Assembly: GCA_030429705.1 (NCBI GenBank)
Contig: JAUIES010000001.1
Span: 1,784,559-1,848,558, forward strand
Direction: 5' to 3'
DNA: 64,000 bases
From: Phycisphaerae bacterium
GTDB taxonomy: Bacteria > Planctomycetota > Phycisphaerae > Phycisphaerales > UBA1924
Under the pieces are notes generated by a model. That model saw only the letters and a program-made list of their open reading frames with translations, ran no database searches and had not been told where the DNA came from. Below, one piece after another: positions 45,421 through 53,676 of this stretch; position 1 is the stretch's first letter; the number at the start of each line of letters is the position of its first letter. The position numbers were made by a program, and so were the translations under genes.

Positions 45421-47667
45421 ATGAACGAATACACCCCAATGCCTATTCGAACTGCTGCAACCTGCTACCTTGCCGCCGGCCTCTCCGTGCTCCCCGCTCT
45501 GCCCGCCCAGAAGCGACCGTCGATTCAATCGTGGTCGCCGTTCCAATCGCACCTGCCGTCGAGCGCCGAGCTCGATAGCTGGCTCGAATCTGCACAAGGC
45601 CTTTGCATCGTCTGCGGTGCAGTCAGCGGCAACCTCGAGATGATCGACTTCGATCTTGGCGGCGCAATGTTCGACGCGTGGAAAGAGCTCGTTCAAGAGC
45701 TGGCGCCCGGCTTGCTCGAACGCCTGGTCATCGAGTCGACGCCCTCTGGTGGCTTCCATGCGGTGTACAGATCCGAGTCCGAGATCTGCGGCAACACGAA
45801 GCTCGCGAGCCGCAACTTCGAAGCCGACGACGATAGTCCAATCACGGTTGGCGCCAAGGACTACAAGCCGCGGCGTATGCCTGACGGCTCTTGGGCGGCG
45901 ACCGTTGTGATGATCGAGACGCGCGGTGAGGGCGGGCTCTTCCTCTGTGCACCGAGCCCAAACTACTCCATCGTCCAAGGCGACCTCGCCAAGCCGCCAA
46001 CGATCACCGCAAGCGAACGGAACACCCTGCTCAGTGCGGCGTGGTCGCTGGACGAGTCCGGGCCGAAGGAAGTGGTCGGATCGGCTCCAAACGAGGTTGT
46101 GTCAGTTCTGTCAGTGTCAGAATCTGCACCAACCGGCAATGGTTACCGATTCACCAACGCCGATCTTGGGCTCGACGATCACGGCAAGCAGAAGCCCGGA
46201 GAGGCGTTCAACCAAAGCGGCGATCCTCGCCCGTATCTCGAGCGAGCGGGCTGGGTGTGCGTCCGAGGCGGCGACAACGAGCACTGGCGACGACCGGGCA
46301 AGGACAAGGGTTCAAGCGCCACTCTCAAAGACGGCGTGTTCTATGTGTTCTCGTCCTCTGCCGCTCCCTTCGAACCGGGCAAGGGTTACAGCCCGTTCGC
46401 GGTCTTCGCGTTGCTCGAACACGGTGGCGACTTCGAAGCGTCCGCCCGGGCGCTCGGGCAGGCCGGGTGGGGCGGGCAACCAGCTGGCCAGGCAGGGTGG
46501 GGCGGGCAACCAGCTGGCCACACAATCGACTCGTTCCAGACTCAGGCTGCGAGCAACAGCGGCGGCGTGGATCTCACGCCATACCTGGGCAACCAGCCAA
46601 GTCAGCCCGCCGACTCAGACTTTGAGATCATCGACTCGTGCGAGATCGTTCATCGCTTCCCATCGCTGCGCCGACCAGTCATTCACGGCTTGCTCAGGCA
46701 GGGCGAGACGATGAACATCATCGCAGCGCCCAAGAGCCACAAGTCCTGGCTCTCGATGGATATGGCACTCTCTTTGGCTCTCGGGCAGCCATGGCTGGGG
46801 CGATTCCCGACCGAGCAGGGACGCGTGCTCATCATCGACAACGAGCTCCACCACGAGACCACGGCGCACCGAATGCCGCAGATCAGCAAGGCTCGCGGAA
46901 TACCCGAGCAGGCCCGTGCTGGCATGATCGACATCGTGAATGTTCGTGGCCGCTTGAAGGACATCAACCGCCTCTCCGAGCAGTTCGCCAAGATGCCTGC
47001 GAACCGGTACAAGATGATCATCCTCGATGCGTTCTACCGGTTCATGCCAAGCGGCGCGGACGAAAATGACAACGCCGGGATGGCCGCGATTTACAACACG
47101 CTCGATGCCTATGCACACCACCTTGGCTGCTCATTCGTGCTCATTCATCACAGTTCGAAGGGCAACCAATCAGGCAAGTCAGTCACCGATATGGGTGCGG
47201 GTGCCGGGTCGCAGAGCCGGGCTGCCGATGCACATGTGGCATTGCGGCCGCACGAAGAAGACGGCGTGTCTGTGCTCGACGCCGTGGTGCGTTCGTGGCC
47301 TCCGCCAGACCCCTTCTGCGTCCGCTGGGAGTTCCCCGTTTGGAATATCGACGAAGACCTCGACCCGAGCGATCTGGAGGGCAAAGTCAAGCCCAAATCG
47401 AATGGCGAGCCCAAGTCACCAGCACGCAATTGGACGGCAGCCGAGTTCGTTGATAGATATGTCAACGATGAACCTGCGACCAAGGACGAGTTGTGGAAAC
47501 GGGCAAAAGGAGAGCCAGGCCTGAACCGGGACACGGTCCGCACGCTCGTTGCGGGAGCCCTCCAACTCAACTTGATCGAGCAAGTGAGCAAGGCCGGATC
47601 AGGACGGGGAGGCGGCCGAGGCTATGTGCGTGTGAGGAAGGAAAACTTATATGACAGTCTTATGTGA
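45421..47667 (+). CDS. Primase-polymerase / RepA-like helicase of the element
   Basis: 748 residues from MNEYTPMPI. The N-terminal primase-polymerase fold has LPALPAQKRPSIQSW and MIDFDLGG (metal Asp-x-Asp), then ESTPSGGFHAVYR. A linker with a 10-residue tandem repeat follows, then a RepA-like AAA ATPase: IIAAPKSHKSW (P-loop), VLIIDNELHH (Walker B-type), LIHHSSKG and AADAHVALRP. In the P-loop the usual Gly before Lys is His. It likely unwinds and primes DNA to copy the element. Its downstream gap holds a repeat cluster that may be its origin. Confidence 0.8.
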   Translation: MNEYTPMPIRTAATCYLAAGLSVLPALPAQKRPSIQSWSPFQSHLPSSAELDSWLESAQGLCIVCGAVSGNLEMIDFDLGGAMFDAWKELVQELAPGLLERLVIESTPSGGFHAVYRSESEICGNTKLASRNFEADDDSPITVGAKDYKPRRMPDGSWAATVVMIETRGEGGLFLCAPSPNYSIVQGDLAKPPTITASERNTLLSAAWSLDESGPKEVVGSAPNEVVSVLSVSESAPTGNGYRFTNADLGLDDHGKQKPGEAFNQSGDPRPYLERAGWVCVRGGDNEHWRRPGKDKGSSATLKDGVFYVFSSSAAPFEPGKGYSPFAVFALLEHGGDFEASARALGQAGWGGQPAGQAGWGGQPAGHTIDSFQTQAASNSGGVDLTPYLGNQPSQPADSDFEIIDSCEIVHRFPSLRRPVIHGLLRQGETMNIIAAPKSHKSWLSMDMALSLALGQPWLGRFPTEQGRVLIIDNELHHETTAHRMPQISKARGIPEQARAGMIDIVNVRGRLKDINRLSEQFAKMPANRYKMIILDAFYRFMPSGADENDNAGMAAIYNTLDAYAHHLGCSFVLIHHSSKGNQSGKSVTDMGAGAGSQSRAADAHVALRPHEEDGVSVLDAVVRSWPPPDPFCVRWEFPVWNIDEDLDPSDLEGKVKPKSNGEPKSPARNWTAAEFVDRYVNDEPATKDELWKRAKGEPGLNRDTVRTLVAGALQLNLIEQVSKAGSGRGGGRGYVRVRKENLYDSLM
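46461..46520 (+). repeat. Tandem 30-bp repeat inside the primase-helicase gene
   Basis: Two adjacent 30-base units, 46461-46490 and 46491-46520, identical in 29 of 30 positions, encode two AGWGGQPAGQ-like decapeptides in the linker between the primase and ATPase parts. In frame, so it adjusts linker length. Confidence 0.85.
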
Positions 47668-47683
47668 ATGCCGAACATTTACA

Positions 47684-47867
47684 AACTTCGGCGGCGCCGC
47701 GGTAACTCCGGCGGCGCCGCCGAGGTTCGGGGCTCGCGGCGAAACTTCGGCGGCGGTGGGTCTCTCCCCCGTAGGGGGAGACCCACGCGGCGGAAGTTCG
47801 CCGCCGAACCTCATGCCGCCGCGGAAATTGAATTGGCCGCGCCGCCGAAGTTGGAGCCGCCGAAGTT
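47684..47867. repeat. Clustered AACTTCGGCGGC repeats and hairpin (possible origin)
   Basis: Direct copies of AACTTCGGCGGC at 47684-47695 and 47743-47754, a near copy at 47704-47715, and inverse copies GCCGCCGAAGTT at 47841-47852 and 47856-47867; further partial copies at 47787-47800. The centre holds a hairpin, GTGGGTCTCTCCCCC (47756-47770) against GGGGGAGACCCAC (47774-47786), with a 2-base bulge. It lies directly behind the primase-helicase gene. The rest of the gap to 48218 holds no gene I can support. Confidence 0.6.
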
Positions 47868-48218
47868 CAATGGGTTTAGATCGGGGTTCGATCCAAACCC
47901 CAGTGCCCCGGGGGCAATATTCCGGATGTGAGTATCCCCCCCACATCTGGGATCCGCCATCCAGCCATGGGTCCTACCTCGGGGGGGGTAGGCTCTGTCA
48001 CCCCGCTGGGAACAGTCACCGTCTTGGACAGAGTTTGTTCTCTCTGTCCGGGTGCGGATTTGAGTTCGTTGCAGTCCTTGACATCTGGCCGTTGTCAACA
48101 TGCGACATGCTGTGTGTTTGAATGCGTGAAATGAAATCACATGGAGTGCAGTTTGGATGCGTGTCATTCGTTGATGTTGGTATGTTGTTTGTTCCGATGT
48201 TCGACCACGGAGGGTCAC

Positions 48219-49415
48219 ATGAAAATCGAGCAGAGACCGCTGTCGGAGATTCATCCGTATGATCGCAACCCACGCATCAACGATGACGCCGTTGACGAGG
48301 TTGCGGCGAGCATCGAGGAGTTCGGATTCCGCCAGCCGATCGTGGTCGACGAGACCAGTATCATTGTGGTTGGCCACACGCGTTTGAAGGCTGCAATCAA
48401 GCTCGGACTTGCGAAGGCGCCGGTGCATGTTGCGAAGGACCTCTCGCCTGCACAGGTCCAGGCGTACCGCATCGCAGACAATCGGCTCGCTGAGTTGGCC
48501 GAATGGAATCTCGACCTACTTCCACTCGAGCTCGCTGACCTGCAGGGCGCTGAGTTTGATCTCTCGCTGCTGGGCTTCGATGAAGACGCACTCGCTCGCC
48601 TCATGGGCACCGAGGTGAAGCCAGGACTCACCGACCCGGATGAAGTGCCCGAGCCGCCCGAAGAACCGATCACCCAACATGGCAACCTCTGGATCCTCGG
48701 CGAGCATCGATTGCTGTGCGGCGACTCGACGAGCCCCGAGGATGTTGCTCGATTGATGGATGGCGACAAAGCGTCGCTCGTGCTCACCGACCCTCCGTAT
48801 GGCGTGAGCTATGAGGGCAAGACCGACCAGGCACTCACGATCCAGAACGACGGTGCGGGCGATCTCGAGGTGTTGCTGCCAGCTGCATTCGGACAGATGA
48901 TCGAGCACTCGCGCCCGGGCGCTGTGTGGTATGTCGCGGCGCCCGCTGGTCCGCAATTTCTCGACTTCGCTCGCGTGCTCACAGAGCTCGGAGTTTGGCG
49001 GCAGACGCTGGCGTGGGTGAAGGACTCGATGGTCCTTGGCCGCAGCGATTACCACTACAAGCACGAAGCCGTGTTCTACGGCTGGTCGCCTGGTGCTGCG
49101 CACCGAGCTCCGCCTGATCGCACGCGTACGAGTGTGTTCGAGTTCGCACGCCCGAAGGCAAGCCGTGAACATCCGACTATGAAGCCTATCGCGCTTTGGA
49201 ACGAGTTCATGGGCAACAGCACGATCAAGGGCGAGCTGGTCCTGGACCTGTTCGCCGGCTCCGGTACCACGATCATCGCTGCCGAGCAACTGGACCGACG
49301 AGCTGCGGTGATGGAGCTGGAGCCGAAGTACTGCGATGTGATTGTTGATCGGTGGGAGAAGTTCACCGGCCGCAAGGCCGAACGAGAAAACGCCCCAGCA
49401 TTGGCCGAGGCGTGA
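48219..49415 (+). CDS. ParB-like domain fused to a beta-class DNA methyltransferase
   Basis: 398 residues, ATG behind GGAGG. The N-terminal ~110 residues are ParB/Srx-like (PLSEIHPYDRNPRIND, then VVDETSIIVVGHTRLKAAI). The methyltransferase has DPPYGVSY (motif IV) before DLFAGSGTTIIAAEQ (motif I), the beta-class order of N6-adenine or N4-cytosine methylases. Phage-borne enzymes of this type protect element DNA or act in regulation. No matching restriction enzyme is adjacent. Confidence 0.88.
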   Translation: MKIEQRPLSEIHPYDRNPRINDDAVDEVAASIEEFGFRQPIVVDETSIIVVGHTRLKAAIKLGLAKAPVHVAKDLSPAQVQAYRIADNRLAELAEWNLDLLPLELADLQGAEFDLSLLGFDEDALARLMGTEVKPGLTDPDEVPEPPEEPITQHGNLWILGEHRLLCGDSTSPEDVARLMDGDKASLVLTDPPYGVSYEGKTDQALTIQNDGAGDLEVLLPAAFGQMIEHSRPGAVWYVAAPAGPQFLDFARVLTELGVWRQTLAWVKDSMVLGRSDYHYKHEAVFYGWSPGAAHRAPPDRTRTSVFEFARPKASREHPTMKPIALWNEFMGNSTIKGELVLDLFAGSGTTIIAAEQLDRRAAVMELEPKYCDVIVDRWEKFTGRKAERENAPALAEA

Positions 49416-49432
49416 GGGGGGCCGTGATGCAA

Positions 49433-49771
49433 TCAGGAAGGTCCCTTTTCGCGGAGCGCGTGGTATTCAATCATGGCATCGAGGTGACAGCAATCCGAGG
49501 CCGGGTAGTTCGCACGCCCGATGCGCTCGACGATGCCGCGTTCGACCAGGAAGGCGAGAGCCGTGGCAACCTGTGTGCTCGGCTCGTCGATCGCTGCGGC
49601 GAGATAGTCGAGTGTGGTAGGCGTGGTCCGGTGCTCGTCAAACCAATGAGCGACGGATTCGAGGACATCAAGGCAGCACCGGTGCTCGTACGGATCGCCA
49701 CGCCGGGGCGTCGCTGCTCGGCAGAGCTTGCCCGCTCGGTCGACGCTGTAGATATCAAGATCGGCGGTCAT
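49433..49771 (-). CDS. Small winged-helix-like element protein
   Basis: 112 residues. TTPTTLDYLAAAIDEPSTQV, then LAFLVERGIVERIGRANYP, has the shape of a winged helix with a wing. Near its ends are the Cys pairs LCR and CCHLDA. It starts 3 bases after the HARE-HTH gene and is the last of three minus-strand genes convergent with the methyltransferase. Probably DNA binding. Confidence 0.5.
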   Translation of the reverse strand: MTADLDIYSVDRAGKLCRAATPRRGDPYEHRCCLDVLESVAHWFDEHRTTPTTLDYLAAAIDEPSTQVATALAFLVERGIVERIGRANYPASDCCHLDAMIEYHALREKGPS

Positions 49772-49774
49772 GGT

Positions 49775-50260
49775 TCACGCCGCCTTCCCGGCTTTGAACA
49801 GCCCGCGATCAGTCTTGACGAAGCGAGCGTCGTTGCCCTTCTTCGCGATCTCCCGGATCATGGCCGCGTAGAGCGTGGCGTGCGGCGTCGCTCCGTTGGT
49901 CTTCCAGCCTGCTGCGATCGCTTGCTGGGCGATGGCCTTGGCCTGAAGCGGTTCTTTCGACTTGGCAAGTACTTGTGCCGCGTAGTCGAGCCCGCTCAGC
50001 TTCTTGGTCTTCGCCGTCTTGGCGGTTTCCTTGGCCGGTGTCGCCCGAGCAGACTTCTTCGGGGCCGTCGCCCCCCTCTTCGAACGACTGCCAGCACGCG
50101 GCTTCGTCGTCGGCTTCCTAACCTTGGCGACCGGTTCGACAATCTCGTCCGGTCCGCTCGCCCGCTGCTTGGCTTTGGCCGCGTCTTTCGCGGCGACTCT
50201 CTTCATCACGCTCGAAAGCGGGCTCTTCTTGGTCGTTGCTTTCTTGGCTGTGGTTGTCAT
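49775..50260 (-). CDS. HARE-HTH-type protein with Lys/Ala-rich N-terminal tail
   Basis: 161 residues, AAGGAG 7 bases before the ATG. Residues 1-85 are Lys/Ala/Pro-rich and H1-like (MTTTAKKATTKK, later KSARATPAKETAKTAKTKK). The C-terminal ~75 (LSGLDYAAQVLAKSKEPLQA, AIAAGWKTNGATPHATLYAA, DRGLFKAG) are the HARE-HTH fold. This fold links DNA-modification enzymes to chromatin proteins in known families. It may mark or pack element DNA (inference). Confidence 0.75.
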   Translation of the reverse strand: MTTTAKKATTKKSPLSSVMKRVAAKDAAKAKQRASGPDEIVEPVAKVRKPTTKPRAGSRSKRGATAPKKSARATPAKETAKTAKTKKLSGLDYAAQVLAKSKEPLQAKAIAQQAIAAGWKTNGATPHATLYAAMIREIAKKGNDARFVKTDRGLFKAGKAA

Positions 50261-50335
50261 TTGAGACTCCTTCTGGTTTGGGTTCTTCGTTTCGTTGGTC
50301 GAACCCGCCGACCCAGTGCCGGCGAGCGTTGTGGC

Positions 50336-50668
50336 TTACCGGTAGTTCCAAATGATGCAGTGTTTCGCAGCGATGGGCTCGTACGGCGTTGGGTAGACCT
50401 CGTGGCCGCGTGCTCGAAACTCGTCGTTCAGGCGGCTGTTCAGTTCGCCGGTGTTCACCTTCTCGGCGGCGAGCGTTGCGGCTGCCTCGGCGATGCAACG
50501 CCTGTCCCGCTTGATCGCGGCGTGAAGCTCGTCGGCCTTCCGCGAGATCGCGATGCTCAAGGCTTCTGCCTTCGCTGCGGCGTTGTCGACAAATTCCGCG
50601 AGCTCTCTCTGAAGCTTGGCGATCTCGCGGATGGCTTCGTTGGCGGTGTCGGCTTGAGTTTCGTTCAT
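50336..50668 (-). CDS. Small coiled-coil protein of the element
   Basis: 110 residues, start behind AAAGGA. The N-terminal part is a long charged helix (ANEAIREIAKLQRELAEFVD, then KAEALSIAISRKADELHAAI) likely to form a coiled coil, and the end is PTPYEPIAAKHCIIWNYR. No family recognised. First of three minus-strand genes. Confidence 0.5.
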   Translation of the reverse strand: MNETQADTANEAIREIAKLQRELAEFVDNAAAKAEALSIAISRKADELHAAIKRDRRCIAEAAATLAAEKVNTGELNSRLNDEFRARGHEVYPTPYEPIAAKHCIIWNYR

Positions 50669-50816
50669 TGTGTTGTTCCTTTCGGCTTCGTTTCGCTGGG
50701 CTTGTCCCAGCGACGACCACACATTGCCATGATGTCGGGCGCACATCCAGTCGAATCTGCCATGATTCGCAGATGTTTTTCAGATTGTGCACAACATCGG
50801 CCAGAGGGGGGAAGCT

Positions 50817-51053
50817 GTGGCTAAACGAGCGCCCACATCTGGGGGCAAGAACCAACTCGACCCATCTTCACTTTCTGCGGAAGACCTGGCCAAGCTGCTC
50901 ACGAAGGCGGGCACTGAGCCGATCACGGAGGACATGATCAAGGAAGACATCGCCGAAGGCGCTCCGACGAACGCCGACGGCCGTCTCAATCTCGTGCACT
51001 ATGCCGCGTGGCTGGTGAAGGTAAAAGCTGTGGTGAACTGCCATGGCGGTTGA
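50817..51053 (+). CDS. Small protein coupled to the terminase gene
   Basis: 78 residues from GTG behind GAGGGGGG. DLAKLLTKAGTEPITEDMIK, then EGAPTNADGRLNLVHYAAWL, is a motif pair I associate with planctomycete elements in this position. It overlaps the terminase start by 11 bases. It is possibly a small terminase-like or adaptor protein by position, but no HTH can be proven. Confidence 0.6.
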   Translation: MAKRAPTSGGKNQLDPSSLSAEDLAKLLTKAGTEPITEDMIKEDIAEGAPTNADGRLNLVHYAAWLVKVKAVVNCHGG

Positions 51054-53337
51054 CCCACGGTCGCTGCGTCCTGCCGAGCTGTGTCGGCTCCTCAACTCCA
51101 CACCGCTCGGCGAAGTGATTAGCGAGCGTCAACTGCATCGCCACCGCACGCGAGCGGGTTATCGCATCGTCGCCGCCGGCAACGATCGTGCTGTTGACCT
51201 GATCCGCTATTCGGCATGGCTCGCATCACGACGACATGCGCCAAAACCAGAGCCACGAGCAGACGAGCTGACCGGCTATGACGCGATGCGCGAGCGATCG
51301 CGGGACCGCAACCTCGCACTATCGCTATCTGGTCGCAATATTGGCGAGTTGCCTGCCGTCGTGGATCCCGATCGCAGAGCGCTGTGCACGACATCCTTCC
51401 GCGCGTTCTGTGACGCGTACTTTCCCCAAGTGTTTCATCTGGCGTGGTCTGACGACCACCTCAAAGTCATCGCCAAGATCGAGCAGGCTGTACTTGAAGG
51501 CGGGCTCTTCGCCATGGCGATGCCTCGCGGGAGCGGCAAGACCACGCTCTGCGAAACCGCCTGCCTCTGGGCCATCCTGATTGGAGCCCAGGAGTTTGTC
51601 GCGCTCATCGGCTCGGATGAAGAACACGCTGCGTCGATGCTCGATTCGATCAAGAGTGAACTTGAACACAATGATCTCTTGCTCGAAGACTTCCCGGAGG
51701 TCTGCTTCCCCATTCGTTGTCTAGAGGGCATCTACCAGCGTGCATCAGGTCAGCTTTTTCGAGGGGGTCCGACTGATATCGGATGGACCGCCAAAGAACT
51801 GGTTCTCCCCACGCTCCCTGATTCGCGCGCTTCGGGCGCGATCATCGCCGTCGCAGGGATCACAGGTCGAATACGCGGCATGAAGCGGAAACGCCCTGAT
51901 GGCAAGGGGGTCCGGCCATCACTGGTGTTGATCGACGACCCGCAAACTGACGAGAGCGCGCGCAGCCCGTCACAGTGCGCGACGCGCGAGCGGATTCTGG
52001 CCGGTGCGATCCTCGGGCTCACGGGTCCTGGCAAGAAGATCGCTGGTCTCCTGACTCTTACCGTCGTGCGTCCTGACGACCTCGCGGATCGATTGCTCGA
52101 CCGCGACAAGCACCCGCAGTGGCAGGGCGAACGCACCAAGATGGTGAACGCGTTTCCAACGAACGAGGCACTGTGGGCGACCTACGCCGAGCTGCGCGCC
52201 GAAGGGCTCCGGGCCGAGCGTGGCCTTTCGCAAGCCACAGCGTTCTACAAGAAGAACCGAATGGCGATGGATGAGGGGTCCAACATTGCATGGGCCGATC
52301 GATTCAATCACGACGAACTGTCAGCGGTCCAGCATGCGATGAATCTCCGTCTCCAGGACGAGCGAGCTTTCTGGGCTGAGTATCAGAACGAACCTCTCCC
52401 CGAAGCGGCCGAGGAAGACACACAGTTGAGCGCGGAAGATATCGCCGCCAAGACCAACGGCATGGCCCGAGGCGAAGTGCCCATCGCGTGCACCCGCCTA
52501 ACGATGTTCATCGATGTGCAAGGCAAGCTGCTGTATTGGTTAGTCGCAGCATGGCAGGATGACTTCACGGGCTATGTTATTGATTACGGCACTCAACCTG
52601 ATCAAAACGCAGCATACTTCACGCTTCGAGAGGCGCAACACACGTTGCTGAGCTCGCACCCGCGTGGTGGGCAGGAAGGAGCAATCTATGCCGGGCTCGA
52701 GTCGTTGACGAACCAACTGCTCACTCGTGGCTGGCGGCGTGACGATGGGACTGATCTTCACATTGACCGATGTCTCATCGATGCCAACTGGGGCCAATCG
52801 ACTGACATCGTCTATCAGTTCTGCCGTCAGTCGACATTCGGTGGCATCGTCATGCCTAGCCATGGCCGGTACTGCGGCGCATCGAGTGTCCCGTTTGCCG
52901 ACTACAAACGCAAGCAGGGCGAGCGCGTCGGGCTCAACTGGCGTGTTCCACTTCAGCGAGGCAAGCGGGCTGTCCGCCATGCGCTCTTTGACACGAACTA
53001 CTGGAAGTCGTTTATCCACGCCCGGCTCGCCGTCCGAATGGGTGATCCGGGCTGCCTGTCTCTCTATGGGCAGAACCCAAAGACTCACCAACTCCTCGCA
53101 GATCATCTCGCCGCCGAGTACCGGGTCACGACCGCAGGGCGAGGTCGCACCGTCGATGAATGGAAGCTCCGTCTCGCAGGCTCGGACAATCACTGGTTTG
53201 ACTGCGTGGTTGGTGCAGCCGTCGCGGCGTCGATGCAGGGAGCTGTACTCTTTGGGACGGATCTGAAAAGGCCGAAGCGACGGAAGGTCAGCTTCTCAGA
53301 GATGCAGAGGGCGAAGCGCCGACTTGGTCAAGTCTGA
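51043..53337 (+). CDS. Terminase large-subunit-like ATPase/nuclease
   Basis: 764 residues. After a helical N-terminal ~110 (similar in layout to the small gene before it), the ATPase has MAMPRGSGKTTLCETACLWA (Walker A) and SLVLIDDPQTDESARSP (Walker B and coupling). The C-terminal half has MFIDVQGKLLYWLVAAWQDD (RNase H-like nuclease Asp), and CLIDANWGQSTD. These are the terminase layout for packaging DNA into phage heads. With no capsid gene here, the element may use a helper phage, or use the enzyme otherwise. Confidence 0.75.
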   Translation: MAVDPRSLRPAELCRLLNSTPLGEVISERQLHRHRTRAGYRIVAAGNDRAVDLIRYSAWLASRRHAPKPEPRADELTGYDAMRERSRDRNLALSLSGRNIGELPAVVDPDRRALCTTSFRAFCDAYFPQVFHLAWSDDHLKVIAKIEQAVLEGGLFAMAMPRGSGKTTLCETACLWAILIGAQEFVALIGSDEEHAASMLDSIKSELEHNDLLLEDFPEVCFPIRCLEGIYQRASGQLFRGGPTDIGWTAKELVLPTLPDSRASGAIIAVAGITGRIRGMKRKRPDGKGVRPSLVLIDDPQTDESARSPSQCATRERILAGAILGLTGPGKKIAGLLTLTVVRPDDLADRLLDRDKHPQWQGERTKMVNAFPTNEALWATYAELRAEGLRAERGLSQATAFYKKNRMAMDEGSNIAWADRFNHDELSAVQHAMNLRLQDERAFWAEYQNEPLPEAAEEDTQLSAEDIAAKTNGMARGEVPIACTRLTMFIDVQGKLLYWLVAAWQDDFTGYVIDYGTQPDQNAAYFTLREAQHTLLSSHPRGGQEGAIYAGLESLTNQLLTRGWRRDDGTDLHIDRCLIDANWGQSTDIVYQFCRQSTFGGIVMPSHGRYCGASSVPFADYKRKQGERVGLNWRVPLQRGKRAVRHALFDTNYWKSFIHARLAVRMGDPGCLSLYGQNPKTHQLLADHLAAEYRVTTAGRGRTVDEWKLRLAGSDNHWFDCVVGAAVAASMQGAVLFGTDLKRPKRRKVSFSEMQRAKRRLGQV

Positions 53338-53451
53338 CCCTCGTGTAGAGACATGTCGGTCCCGATCAAGCTCCGCTGGCGGTGCGACACATAGCGGCAT
53401 CGGAACATCTGGGAAATGATGAGATGAGCGTGGGCCGTCTCGCCGCCGTTT

Positions 53452-53670
53452 ATGCTTCAGGTCCAATGGCCAACGAACCCGTGGCTCATCGCAGGAGTGG
53501 TCATCGCGACGAGCTTGCAGCTGCTTGTAGCCATCGTTGTCGCTGGTAGATTCATATCAAGCCCACTTCCACAACGCGAGCGGCGCCAAGTTCTCCTCGA
53601 TGAGGATTTCAGGCACATAGTCGCGCATTTTTGCTATGGTGATATGAGAGTGTCATCACACATCACTTGA
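53452..53670 (+). CDS. Small single-span membrane protein
   Basis: 72 residues with one membrane segment (PWLIAGVVIATSLQLLVAIV) and a charged tail (PLPQRERRQVLLDEDFRHIV). It stops 6 bases before the large gene at 53677, so the two may be one unit, and a membrane partner for that protein would be notable. The ribosome-binding site is weak and no family is recognised. Confidence 0.35.
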   Translation: MLQVQWPTNPWLIAGVVIATSLQLLVAIVVAGRFISSPLPQRERRQVLLDEDFRHIVAHFCYGDMRVSSHIT

Positions 53671-53676
53671 ACGCAA

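Larger units (their letters stand above)
42005..53337. mobile_element. Second element beside tRNA-Pro (right end uncertain)
   Basis: Starts at tRNA-Pro with an integrase and holds phage/satellite-type genes up to a terminase-like gene. No second copy of the tRNA-Pro 3' end was found in the window, so the right end is not fixed; the nuclease-like gene at 53677 and the integrase remnant near 58 kb may belong to it or to other insertions. No capsid, portal or tail genes are present. Confidence 0.5.

Noticed and set aside
45168..45578. 136-codon plus-strand frame
   Set aside because: Overlaps the DUF1580-like gene and primase in another frame; protein not plausible.
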